Shown here piece after piece: positions 8,646 through 16,355 of a stretch of 64,000 nucleotides of DNA. Source of the DNA: Alterisphingorhabdus sp051668705 (GTDB lineage: Bacteria > Pseudomonadota > Alphaproteobacteria > Sphingomonadales > Sphingomonadaceae). Numbering within the stretch: the first letter of the stretch is position 1; each line of letters starts with the position of its first letter. The DNA is taken from contig NZ_CP196351.1 of NCBI RefSeq assembly GCF_051668705.1, positions 558,001-622,000 on the forward strand, in the 5' to 3' direction. The position numbers were made by a program, and so were the translations under genes. The notes under the pieces were generated by a model that worked only from the letters and a program-made list of their open reading frames with translations, did no database searches and had not been told where the DNA came from.

Positions 8646-8938
8646 ATCATCATCATAAGACAGTCGCCGCCATCTGTCATCAAATGCCACAAACAGCCCA
8701 ATGCGATAGCACGCACCCACCAGCGCGGAACCCATAGCAGGGCCAGATATAGTATCGCTGCCCAGATGCTGTGCAGTGGGTGAAAGCCAATTGAGCAGCG
8801 ATTGGGATCAAAAATGGGGGTGGCAAGAAGGTGATCCAGATCAATCAGCATGGTAGCCAGCATGATCAATCCGGCTTTCCACCAACGCTGTGGATCGTTA
8901 TCGCGCCGCCATATTATCCAGCAGATCAAAAACGGCAC
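8642..8938 (-). CDS. Small membrane protein, DUF6122-like; true start probably further upstream
   Basis: 98 residues from the GTG at 8938. Three to four hydrophobic stretches are visible, with the signature MLIDLDHLLATPIFDPNRCS and HPLHS. The open frame continues upstream without a stop and encodes 'LIHYCGHYCVPF', which resembles the usual N-terminus of this family (LHYxLHF). No ATG, GTG or TTG is available there before purL. Candidate starts are CTG at 8965 or ATT at 8980, the latter preceded by AGGATTGGATGG and overlapping the purL stop. Function unknown; it is translationally coupled to the DUF3052 gene. Confidence 0.72.
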   Translation of the reverse strand: MPFLICWIIWRRDNDPQRWWKAGLIMLATMLIDLDHLLATPIFDPNRCSIGFHPLHSIWAAILYLALLWVPRWWVRAIALGCLWHLMTDGGDCLMMMI

Positions 8939-8975
8939 GCAATAATGGCCGCAATAGTGGATCAGCGTTTGGAAG

Positions 8976-11204
8976 TTAATCTTCCATCCAATCCTTGAAG
9001 AAGCTGTCGCTGGCTGCGCGCAGTTCGTCTAATGTCACCACGCTCTCACCAATGCGAATGACATTACCGCCTGTGGTTGCGATGGTCAGGGCATACAGCT
9101 CTGCTGCATTGGCCTGCGCAATAACCTCTTGCGGATCAGTAGTGCTGACCAAGATGCGGCCTTGATCTTCAGCGAACATCATTGCGGGGCTATTGCCATT
9201 ATCAGTTTCCGCCATAACCGCGCCGATATTGCCAGCCATTGCCATTTCGCTGAGTGCAACCAATGGCCCGCCATCTGAAACATCATGCGCAGCGCTGACC
9301 ATATTTTGAGCGTTTAGCCGGTGTAGCAATTCACCCAATCTGCGTTCAACAGCAAGATCAATGACAGGGGCCGGGCCTTCGCGGCGGCCATGGCAGATAT
9401 CTAGCCATAAAGACTGCCCCAATTGTCCTGGCCCATAGCCGATCAGCACAATATGTTCGTCATCGGACTTCAATCCCATGGTCATCATGCTGTCCAAATT
9501 CTCAATCAGACCAATGGCCCCAATTGCCGGCGTGGGTAAAATCGCGCGCGCTATTCCGTCCGGCCCTGTCGTTTCGTTATACAGGCTGACATTGCCGCTG
9601 ACGATGGGCATGTCGAGTGCCAAACAAGCCTCGCTCATCCCTTTCAGCGCACCAACAAATTGCCCCATTATCTCTGGCCGTTCAGGGTTGCCGAAGTTCA
9701 GGCAGTTTGTCACTGCCAGCGGTTTTGCGCCAACGCTGACCAAATTGCGATAGGCCTCTGCAATCGCTTGTTTACCGCCTTCATAAGGGTCAGCCTTTAC
9801 ATAGCGCGGCGTACAATCGGTGGTAATGGCCAAAGCGCGATTTGTGCCGTGAATACGCACAACGGCGGCATCTCCGCCCGGTCTTTGCACGGTGTCAGCC
9901 ATCACCTGATGGTCATATTGTTCCCATATCCAACGGCGACTGGCCAGTGCTGGCGATGCCATCAGCTTTAACAGATCTGCACCAATATCCACGCTTTCGG
10001 GAATATCGCTTAGCGGCTCTTGTGGCTTCACCTCTATATGTGGGCGGTCATAGCGCGGGGCATCATCGGCCAGCGGTGCCAACGGAATATCGCAGACAAT
10101 TTTACCCAGATGCTCCAGCACCATGCGGCCAGTATCGGTGACTTCGCCAATAACCGCGAAATCCAGTTCCCATTTTTTGAAGATCGCTTCAGCCTCAGCC
10201 TCGCGGCCGGGTTTGAGCACCATCAGCATGCGCTCCTGCGATTCAGACAGCATCATTTCATAAGCCGTCATATTGGTCTCGCGCTGCGGCACATGGTCCA
10301 GATCAAGGCGGATGCCAACGCCGCCATTGCTGGCCATCTCCACACTGGAAGACGTCAGACCTGCCGCGCCCATATCCTGAATAGCAACAATGGCATCGGT
10401 CGCCATCAGTTCCAGACAGGCCTCGATCAACAACTTCTCGGTAAAGGGGTCACCCACTTGTACAGTGGGGCGCTTTTCTTCGCTATCTTCGTCAAATTCG
10501 GCGCTGGCCATGGTGGCACCATGAATGCCATCACGCCCTGTTTTGCTGCCGACATAGACGATGGAATTGCCAACGCCGCTGGCTGCGGAATAAAAAATCT
10601 TGTCCTGCTCGGCAATGCCTACTGCCATGGCGTTGACCAAGATATTGCCATCATAGGCTGGGTCAAAATTGGTTTCACCGCCAATAGTGGGAACGCCGAC
10701 GCAATTGCCATAGCCGCCAATGCCCGCCACGACGCCGCGCACCAGATGCTTCATCTTAGGGTGATCGGGCGAACCAAAACGTAAGGCGTTCATCAATGCA
10801 ACAGGGCGCGCACCCATGGTGAAGACGTCGCGCAAAATGCCGCCAACCCCGGTTGCTGCGCCCTGATAAGGCTCAATATAGCTGGGGTGGTTATGGCTTT
10901 CCATCTTGAAGATGGCTGCCAGTGGTTTGCCGTCAGGACCGGGCCCAATATCAACGACACCGGCATTTTCTCCTGGTCCACAAATTACCTGCGGCCCTTC
11001 GGTTGGCAATTTCTGCAAATGGATGCGCGATGATTTATAGGAGCAATGCTCTGACCACATGACCGAGAAAATACCAAGTTCAACTATGTTGGGCGCACGG
11101 CCCAGCCTGTCGAGAATGACATCATATTCTCCACTGCTCAGGCCGTGTTCGGCAACGATTTCAGGCGTGATTTCGGGCGGGCTATGGCTGGCGTCTTGAG
11201 TCAT
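8976..11204 (-). CDS. purL: Phosphoribosylformylglycinamidine synthase subunit PurL
   Basis: 742 residues, the size of the short PurL that works with separate PurS and PurQ subunits. It converts FGAR, ATP and glutamine-derived ammonia to FGAM in purine synthesis. Visible motifs are 'WSEHCSYKSSR' near residue 50, HNHPSYIEPYQGAATG near 105, and 'SVEMASNGGVGIRLDLD' in the first half; the second AIRS-like half contains 'KADPYEGGKQAI' and AHDVSDGG. purS and purQ are not in the window. AAGGGC precedes the ATG. Confidence 0.98.
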   Translation of the reverse strand: MTQDASHSPPEITPEIVAEHGLSSGEYDVILDRLGRAPNIVELGIFSVMWSEHCSYKSSRIHLQKLPTEGPQVICGPGENAGVVDIGPGPDGKPLAAIFKMESHNHPSYIEPYQGAATGVGGILRDVFTMGARPVALMNALRFGSPDHPKMKHLVRGVVAGIGGYGNCVGVPTIGGETNFDPAYDGNILVNAMAVGIAEQDKIFYSAASGVGNSIVYVGSKTGRDGIHGATMASAEFDEDSEEKRPTVQVGDPFTEKLLIEACLELMATDAIVAIQDMGAAGLTSSSVEMASNGGVGIRLDLDHVPQRETNMTAYEMMLSESQERMLMVLKPGREAEAEAIFKKWELDFAVIGEVTDTGRMVLEHLGKIVCDIPLAPLADDAPRYDRPHIEVKPQEPLSDIPESVDIGADLLKLMASPALASRRWIWEQYDHQVMADTVQRPGGDAAVVRIHGTNRALAITTDCTPRYVKADPYEGGKQAIAEAYRNLVSVGAKPLAVTNCLNFGNPERPEIMGQFVGALKGMSEACLALDMPIVSGNVSLYNETTGPDGIARAILPTPAIGAIGLIENLDSMMTMGLKSDDEHIVLIGYGPGQLGQSLWLDICHGRREGPAPVIDLAVERRLGELLHRLNAQNMVSAAHDVSDGGPLVALSEMAMAGNIGAVMAETDNGNSPAMMFAEDQGRILVSTTDPQEVIAQANAAELYALTIATTGGNVIRIGESVVTLDELRAASDSFFKDWMED

Positions 11205-11312
11205 GAATTGCCCTTAGCGTGACAGGCGCAACAGAGCCAGATGCTAAGCAAAATTATCCGGCAAAATTGCTCAGTTAAAAATGCGCCATTCACTTATGCG
11301 ATGTGCTGGCTG

Positions 11313-11996
11313 TCAAGCCATGCGTTGACGGGCTGTCCAATGCGCGGCGACTGACAGAATAGCAAATGCTGCCAAAGCACTCCATGCCAGATCTGGCGTA
11401 AATGTCTCTGGCACGGGGCCAAACCAGTTAAAGACCTGCACCAGCAGCAATAACGCCAGAAGTATTCCGGCTGATAGACCTGCCCGTTTTCCGATTGGGA
11501 CAGAGCAGCGCGTATAATAGAGGAATGATGCGAGCAATATGCCCAGTTCCAATGGCATTTCGATCCATGGATGGTTCCACAGACCAAAGCCCAATTTGGG
11601 TTCGCCGCCTGTCACTGTCATATCGGGGATATGAACCAAAACGTCCAGGAACCAATGCGACACCACGACCAGAAAACCCATTAAGGCGGCGTAGCGATTC
11701 TTACTCAATGCGAGGATAAGACCAGCAAAGCCCATGCCCCAGACAAGGCTGCCCAGCAGGCTATGGGTATAGGGCATGTCATAAAGATCAAACGGCACCA
11801 TGGCAGAGATGCCAGGAGTGATGCGCATATGTTCAATATCGGTGAGCACAAAAGCGAAAAAGCCGAAGTCCACGAGTTGCGCGGCAACAAACATAACGCC
11901 CAGCCATGCGCTGTTTCTGGCCAGATCACTGTTCGTTTGTTTTTTTGCAATTAAAGCCGTGGCAACAAAGGCAGGTGCGAAATGGCCAATGAACAT
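11313..11996 (-). CDS. Multi-pass membrane protein of unknown function
   Basis: 227 residues with six or so hydrophobic helices. 'GHFAPAF' at the start, YTHSLLGSL in the middle and 'VVSHWFLDVLVH' recall the membrane-bound metal-dependent hydrolase (YdjM/DUF457) pattern of His and Asp in membrane helices, but the match is too loose to name a function. I place the start at the second ATG (11996): AGAGG ends directly against the first ATG at 12005 but is nine bases from the second. It lies 108 bases upstream of purL on the same strand. Confidence 0.75.
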   Translation of the reverse strand: MFIGHFAPAFVATALIAKKQTNSDLARNSAWLGVMFVAAQLVDFGFFAFVLTDIEHMRITPGISAMVPFDLYDMPYTHSLLGSLVWGMGFAGLILALSKNRYAALMGFLVVVSHWFLDVLVHIPDMTVTGGEPKLGFGLWNHPWIEMPLELGILLASFLYYTRCSVPIGKRAGLSAGILLALLLLVQVFNWFGPVPETFTPDLAWSALAAFAILSVAAHWTARQRMA

Positions 11997-12175
11997 GGAT
12001 ATCATCCTCTCAGAATGCGCCTATTCTCGGTACTTATTATATTTTTGGTCTTTCATACAGCATAATAGATTGCGAAATGCAACTTTTGTATATTGCATGC
12101 ATATTACCCGTCACAACTTGGCAAATATATTGCAAATATCTTGACGCTGGCGCGTGCAGCTTTCAAAGCGGAACG

Positions 12176-12433
12176 ATGACGCAAGAAACAGAAATTTTGG
12201 ATGATGCAGCGATTGCCGCGCTTAGTTTTGAAGATGCGCTTGCCAGATTAGAAAATATCGTTCGTCAGTTGGAAAGCGGTGAGGCCAGCCTCGACAGTTC
12301 GATCAATCTTTACACCTATGGCGAAAAATTGCGCAATGCATGTCAAAAGCGGCTCGATGACGCGAAAAGCCGGATTGAGAAGATTACGCAAAAGGCTGAT
12401 GGCAGTCTGGCTGGATCGCCATTTGATAGTTAG
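12176..12433 (+). CDS. xseB: Exodeoxyribonuclease VII small subunit
   Basis: 85 residues. The family core 'SFEDALARLENIVRQLESGE' begins at residue 16 and is followed by the second helix with 'YTYGEKLRNACQKRLDDA'. The small subunit wraps the XseA large subunit of this single-strand DNA exonuclease; xseA is not in the window. The start chosen is MTQETEIL. A longer frame back to 12077 gives a nonconserved N-terminus. It leads the xseB-ispA-coaD run, a common alphaproteobacterial arrangement. Confidence 0.95.
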   Translation: MTQETEILDDAAIAALSFEDALARLENIVRQLESGEASLDSSINLYTYGEKLRNACQKRLDDAKSRIEKITQKADGSLAGSPFDS

Positions 12434-12466
12434 GCATAGAATTTTTAGTTGCAGATATTTGGGGGC

Positions 12467-13378
12467 ATGATGACGCAGGACCAGCCGGATCATTCGGCGT
12501 TGCATAACGCGTTTCGCGAGATTGGCGACGATGTTGATCGCTGTTTTGATGGTCTGCTGCAAGTGCCGGATGACCCACGCGCAAAATTATATGAGGCTAT
12601 GCGACATGCCTGTATAGGCGGCGGCAAAAGGCTCCGTCCTTTATTGCTGTGTGAGACAGCGGCCATGTTCAATGTTGATCGTGATGCTGCGGTTCTGGCC
12701 GGTACTGCGGTTGAAGCTATCCATGTCTATTCGCTGATCCATGACGATCTGCCCTGCATGGATGATGATGATATGCGGCGCGGTAAGCCGACCGTGCATA
12801 AGGCTTATGGCGAGGCAGTTGCGGTTCTGGCCGGGGATTCGCTGCATGATCTGTCTTTTGAAATATTGTCGTCGACCGAAGTGCATGGCGACCCGTTTGT
12901 TCGTGCCGAACTGATCTCCTGCCTTGCGGGGGCGAGTGGCCCGGCTGGCATGGCAGGCGGTCAGATGATGGATCTGGAAGCGGAAAACAGCAATTTTGAC
13001 CTGCCAACAGTCACCAAATTGCAGCAGTTAAAGACGGGTGCCTTAATCAGCGCATCAATTGAAATGGGTGCAATTCTGGGTCGGTTGGCACCTGATGGGC
13101 GCAGCGGATTGCGTGGTTATGCGCGTGATATCGGTCTGGCTTTTCAGATTGCGGATGATCTGCTCGATGTTGAGGGCGATGAAGAACTGGCCGGCAAAGC
13201 ACTGAAAAAAGATGCCGATGCGGGTAAAGAGACATTTCTGTCTTTGCTGGGCATTGAACGCGCGCGCGAACAAGCACATTTTTTGGTTGAGCAGGCTATT
13301 GGGCAATTACATGACTTTGGCAGCGAAGCAGATTTGCTGCGATCTTTGGCGCGCTTTGTCGTCGAAAGGGACCGGTAA
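12467..13378 (+). CDS. ispA: Farnesyl (geranylgeranyl-type) diphosphate synthase
   Basis: 303 residues. Both aspartate-rich motifs of trans-isoprenyl diphosphate synthases are present: DDLPCMD near residues 92-98 and DDLLD near 227-231. GGGKRLRP binds isopentenyl diphosphate. It makes C15 (or C20) diphosphate for quinone, carotenoid and undecaprenyl routes. Two adjacent ATGs (12467, 12470) follow GGGGG at 12461-12465; the second may be used. A TTG at 12449 is less likely. Its stop overlaps the coaD start by one base (TAATG). Confidence 0.95.
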   Translation: MMTQDQPDHSALHNAFREIGDDVDRCFDGLLQVPDDPRAKLYEAMRHACIGGGKRLRPLLLCETAAMFNVDRDAAVLAGTAVEAIHVYSLIHDDLPCMDDDDMRRGKPTVHKAYGEAVAVLAGDSLHDLSFEILSSTEVHGDPFVRAELISCLAGASGPAGMAGGQMMDLEAENSNFDLPTVTKLQQLKTGALISASIEMGAILGRLAPDGRSGLRGYARDIGLAFQIADDLLDVEGDEELAGKALKKDADAGKETFLSLLGIERAREQAHFLVEQAIGQLHDFGSEADLLRSLARFVVERDR

Positions 13379-13887
13379 TGGCTATGCGGATTGGTGTTTA
13401 TCCCGGTACATTTGACCCTATTACTTTGGGGCATATGGATATTATCGCACGTGGCGCAAAGCTGGTCGATAAACTGATTATCGGTGTTACCACCAATATT
13501 GCCAAATCACCCATGTTTAGTGATGATGAGCGTATGGCTATGGTGCGGCGCGAAGTCGCTGCTCTGGGGACAGGAAATATTGAGGTTGTGGGTTTTAATT
13601 CACTGCTCATGGATTTTGCTGATGCACAGGGCGCTTCCATAGTATTGCGCGGCATTAGAGGCGTTACTGATTTCGAATATGAGTATCAGCTAACCGGCAT
13701 GAATCGCCAGCTTAACAACCGTGTTGAAACAGTGTTTCTGATGGCGGATGTCGCGCTGCAACCCATTGCCTCGCGATTGGTGAAAGAAATTGCCTTATAT
13801 GATGGCGAGATTGAAAAGTTTGTGACCCCCGCTGTGCGGCAAGATGTCATGGGCCGTATCAAAGAAAACTGGCTAAAAGACCAGTAA
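13378..13887 (+). CDS. coaD: Phosphopantetheine adenylyltransferase
   Basis: 169 residues, the usual CoaD length. The nucleotidyltransferase motif YPGTFDPITLGH at residues 8-19 supplies the (T/H)xGH site, and 'RGIRGVTDFEYEYQL' binds phosphopantetheine. It catalyses the penultimate step of coenzyme A synthesis, ATP + 4'-phosphopantetheine to dephospho-CoA. The start ATG overlaps the ispA stop by one base; a second ATG two codons on is possible. Confidence 0.97.
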   Translation: MAMRIGVYPGTFDPITLGHMDIIARGAKLVDKLIIGVTTNIAKSPMFSDDERMAMVRREVAALGTGNIEVVGFNSLLMDFADAQGASIVLRGIRGVTDFEYEYQLTGMNRQLNNRVETVFLMADVALQPIASRLVKEIALYDGEIEKFVTPAVRQDVMGRIKENWLKDQ

Positions 13888-14008
13888 GTGGCAATCTGAG
13901 CATTCTCGTTCATTGCATTGTCAGGCTGATTGTCATATTTCCTGATTGAAGGGCATTGCACCCGATAGGATGAAATAGCGTAACCAGCGCGTAAGAGAGT
14001 TTTGTATA

Positions 14009-14668
14009 ATGATAAGATCGGTTTTTGCTTCAATTTTGGCATGTGTTGCTGCTCTGGGTTTGGCAAGTGCAGCATCTGCGCAAGATACCACTCCGTCTGA
14101 GCCTGCTGCGCAACCACAGACAATTGACGTCGATCAGGACAATTTACTGTATCTTGACCTGTCCACTGGCGGACGTGTTGCTATCCGCTTATTGCCGCAA
14201 ATCGCCCCCAAGCATGTTGAACGCATCAAGACATTGGTGCGCGATGGTTTTTATGACGGGATAGTTTTTCACCGCGTTATTGACGGCTTTATGGCGCAGA
14301 CCGGCGACCCGACCGGTACAGGTCAGGGTGGCTCATCAATGCCTGACCTTGAAGCAGAGTTTAACCCATTGCCGCATCTTCGCGGTTCGGTTTCTATGGC
14401 GCGTACCGATGACCCCAACAGCGCGAATAGCCAGTTTTTCATCGTGTTTTACCCGCGCTTCTCGCTTGATAAAAATTACACCAATTTTGGCCGCGTTGTT
14501 TCTGGCATGGAATATGTGGATTCGATCAATCGCGGCGAACCACCGACCGAGCCATCACGCATCCTGCAAGCATCATTGGCCAGTCAGAATAAACCTAAGC
14601 CGAGTTTTAGTGCAGCTGAACCAGAAGAAGAAATCAGCGTTGATGATCTGAATGCGCCTATCAGCTAA
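14009..14668 (+). CDS. Periplasmic cyclophilin-type peptidyl-prolyl isomerase
   Basis: 219 residues. A signal peptide with cleavage after ASA near residue 25 sends it to the periplasm. The cyclophilin domain covers ~45-185, with 'FYDGIVFHRVIDGFM' containing the catalytic HR, then 'QTGDPTGTGQGG' and 'SMARTDDPNSANSQFFI'. The Trp of cyclosporin-binding cyclophilins is not obvious, as in many bacterial PpiA proteins. The C-terminal ~35 residues are acidic. It lies 57 bases before queA on the same strand; this link recurs in sphingomonads but has no clear meaning. Confidence 0.93.
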   Translation: MIRSVFASILACVAALGLASAASAQDTTPSEPAAQPQTIDVDQDNLLYLDLSTGGRVAIRLLPQIAPKHVERIKTLVRDGFYDGIVFHRVIDGFMAQTGDPTGTGQGGSSMPDLEAEFNPLPHLRGSVSMARTDDPNSANSQFFIVFYPRFSLDKNYTNFGRVVSGMEYVDSINRGEPPTEPSRILQASLASQNKPKPSFSAAEPEEEISVDDLNAPIS

Positions 14669-14725
14669 TTTCTAAGGCTATCAGCAATTGCGCTGCGCGC
14701 TTTGCACTGCGGAGCGATAGACGAC

Positions 14726-15754
14726 ATGGATATTTCGCATTTTGATTTTGCACTGCCAGAGCAGCATATCGCTCTGCGCCCGGCAGAACCACGCGAGTCT
14801 GCAAAGCTGCTGGTGGCTCAAGGGCCAAATCTGACTGACCATAGGGTCGGAGATTTGCCGGACATATTGCGTGCTGATGATATTTTGGTCGTCAATGACA
14901 CCAAGGTTATTCCTGCACAATTGACTGGGATAAGAGGTCAGGCAAAAATTGGCGCGACTTTGCACAAGCGGCTTGATCTGCGCAGATGGCAGGCCTTTGT
15001 CCGCAACGGCAAAAGACTGCGCAGTGATGACATTATAGACTTTGGCCATGACGTAGAAGCGCGTGTCGAACTGCGGCATGATGATGGCAGCTTTACTCTG
15101 GCATTTCTGGGTGAGGAGCCTGTCGAGACGCTGTTGCTGCGCGCAGGTAACATGCCCTTGCCGCCCTATATCGCCAGTAAGCGCGATATAGATGAGCGTG
15201 ATGCTCAGGACTATCAGACCATTTTTGCTGAACGCCAAGGGGCAGTGGCTGCACCTACTGCGTCACTGCACTTCACCCCGGCGTTGCTGGAGCAGATTGC
15301 TGCTCGCGGAGTGACTATGGAAACGCTGACCCTGCATGTTGGGGCGGGCACATTTCTGCCCGTCAAAGCGCAGGACACTGACGATCATATCATGCACGCA
15401 GAATGGGGCGAGATTACACCGCACGTTGCACAGCGGTTAAACGATGCAAAAGCCGATGGCCGCCGTATCATTGCTGTGGGCACGACCAGCCTGCGTTTGC
15501 TGGAAAGCGCGAGCAATGAGGATGGCGTGATCAGACCTTTTGCTGGCGATACCGATATCTTCATCACGCCGGGTTATAATTTTCGTGTGATTGACGGCTT
15601 GCTGACCAATTTTCACTTGCCCAAATCGACCCTTTTCATGCTGGTTAGTGCATTAATGGGTTTAGACGTTATGCAAAATGCCTATGCACATGCGATGGCG
15701 CATGATTATCGTTTTTACAGCTATGGTGACGCTTCACTGCTCTTACCACGCTAA
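14726..15754 (+). CDS. queA: tRNA preQ1(34) S-adenosylmethionine ribosyltransferase-isomerase
   Basis: 342 residues from the ATG at 14726, which gives the standard N-terminus MDISHFDFALPE; an upstream ATG at 14702 adds eight nonconserved residues. Conserved blocks include 'VVNDTKVIPAQL', 'YQTIFAERQGAVAAPTAS', HVGAGTFLPV and 'NFHLPKSTLFMLV'. QueA transfers and isomerises the ribosyl group of SAM to make epoxyqueuosine on tRNA. tgt, which acts one step earlier, is 600 bases downstream, separated by an opposite-strand bufferin-like gene. Confidence 0.97.
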   Translation: MDISHFDFALPEQHIALRPAEPRESAKLLVAQGPNLTDHRVGDLPDILRADDILVVNDTKVIPAQLTGIRGQAKIGATLHKRLDLRRWQAFVRNGKRLRSDDIIDFGHDVEARVELRHDDGSFTLAFLGEEPVETLLLRAGNMPLPPYIASKRDIDERDAQDYQTIFAERQGAVAAPTASLHFTPALLEQIAARGVTMETLTLHVGAGTFLPVKAQDTDDHIMHAEWGEITPHVAQRLNDAKADGRRIIAVGTTSLRLLESASNEDGVIRPFAGDTDIFITPGYNFRVIDGLLTNFHLPKSTLFMLVSALMGLDVMQNAYAHAMAHDYRFYSYGDASLLLPR

Positions 15755-15803
15755 CTGGCGAAACCATTCTCGGCCAAAATAGTTAAAGATGACAGGCAAA
15801 GAA

Positions 15804-15829
15804 AAAGGGCGACCAAATGGCCGCCCTTT
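15804..15829 (-). terminator. Terminator after the bufferin-like gene (also faces queA)
   Basis: Stem AAAGGGCG (15804-15811) with CGCCCTTT (15822-15829). On the minus strand the hairpin is followed by a five-T run, a better tail than on the plus strand, so it mainly ends the bufferin-like transcript. It may also act on queA read-through. Confidence 0.8.
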
Positions 15830-15851
15830 CACTATTCAGATGGTGTATCGC

Positions 15852-16205
15852 TTAAGCGTTGTCACGCTCCAGCGGCTCCAATGAACCCGTACGGCCATCT
15901 GGAAGTGCGTAATCGCCGCCTTCTGCGCCATATTTTTCACACTCACCAGCGTCAACATAAGTCCAAGCGTTGCCTTGGTAATCAACGGTTGATGTACCGG
16001 CACAGCTTGTACCTGGACCAGCAGCGCAATCATTTTTGGCTTTCAAGGAAATGCCATAGCATTTTTCTTTTGCAGCAACTTCTGTAGGTGCAGCGTCGCC
16101 TGAAGCAGTCTCTTCGCTGGTGGTTTCGGCTTGGCCGCAAGCAGCCAATGAAGCAGCTGCCAGCATAGAAGCTGCAACTGAAGTTACGCGTGTCATCTTG
16201 TTCAT
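15852..16205 (-). CDS. BufA1-type bufferin precursor-like lipoprotein (DUF2282)
   Basis: 117 residues. The C-terminal half is the DUF2282 core: 'EKCYGISLKAKNDCAAGPGTS' region followed by 'VDYQGNAW' and a late Cys, giving Cys49, Cys60, Cys68 and Cys89. DUF2282/BufA1 proteins are precursors of bufferins, copper-binding RiPPs in which BufB (DUF692) and BufC convert Cys to thiooxazole. Here no bufB or bufC is adjacent. The leader ends in LAAC (Cys23), a lipobox, so it looks like a lipoprotein followed by a Thr/Glu/Ala linker. The start at 16205 is favoured by GGAG seven bases upstream; ATGs at 16208 and 16220 are alternatives. A 15-bp dyad lies upstream. Confidence 0.85.
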   Translation of the reverse strand: MNKMTRVTSVAASMLAAASLAACGQAETTSEETASGDAAPTEVAAKEKCYGISLKAKNDCAAGPGTSCAGTSTVDYQGNAWTYVDAGECEKYGAEGGDYALPDGRTGSLEPLERDNA

Positions 16206-16234
16206 CATAGTCTCCGACATATTGAATCTCTTAA

Positions 16235-16249
16235 TAGCTGTAACAGCTA
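16235..16249. promoter_or_regulatory. Perfect 7-1-7 dyad upstream of the bufferin-like gene
   Basis: TAGCTGT-A-ACAGCTA is a perfect inverted repeat with one central base, 30-44 bases upstream of the chosen start. A weak sigma-70-like promoter for the minus strand lies just behind it: TTGACC (16281-16286), 17 bases, GATTTA (16258-16263). The dyad would then sit at or just after the transcription start, a typical repressor position. Confidence 0.45.
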
Positions 16250-16355
16250 CGAAACAGTAAATCGCAGAAATCCTGTGTGCGGTCAACGGTGTTGCATCAC
16301 TGGACCCTGTACAAAGATTGACCATTAGCGGGCCTGTGTCTATCTGCCGCACCTA

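Noticed and set aside
10020..10784. A 254-codon open frame on the plus strand opposite purL
   Set aside because: It lies wholly within purL, whose protein is conserved end to end; the opposite frame has no recognisable domain.
16206..16355. preQ1 riboswitch before tgt
   Set aside because: The 150-base interval before tgt shows no H-type pseudoknot with an A-rich tail; the visible dyad belongs to the bufferin-like gene side.
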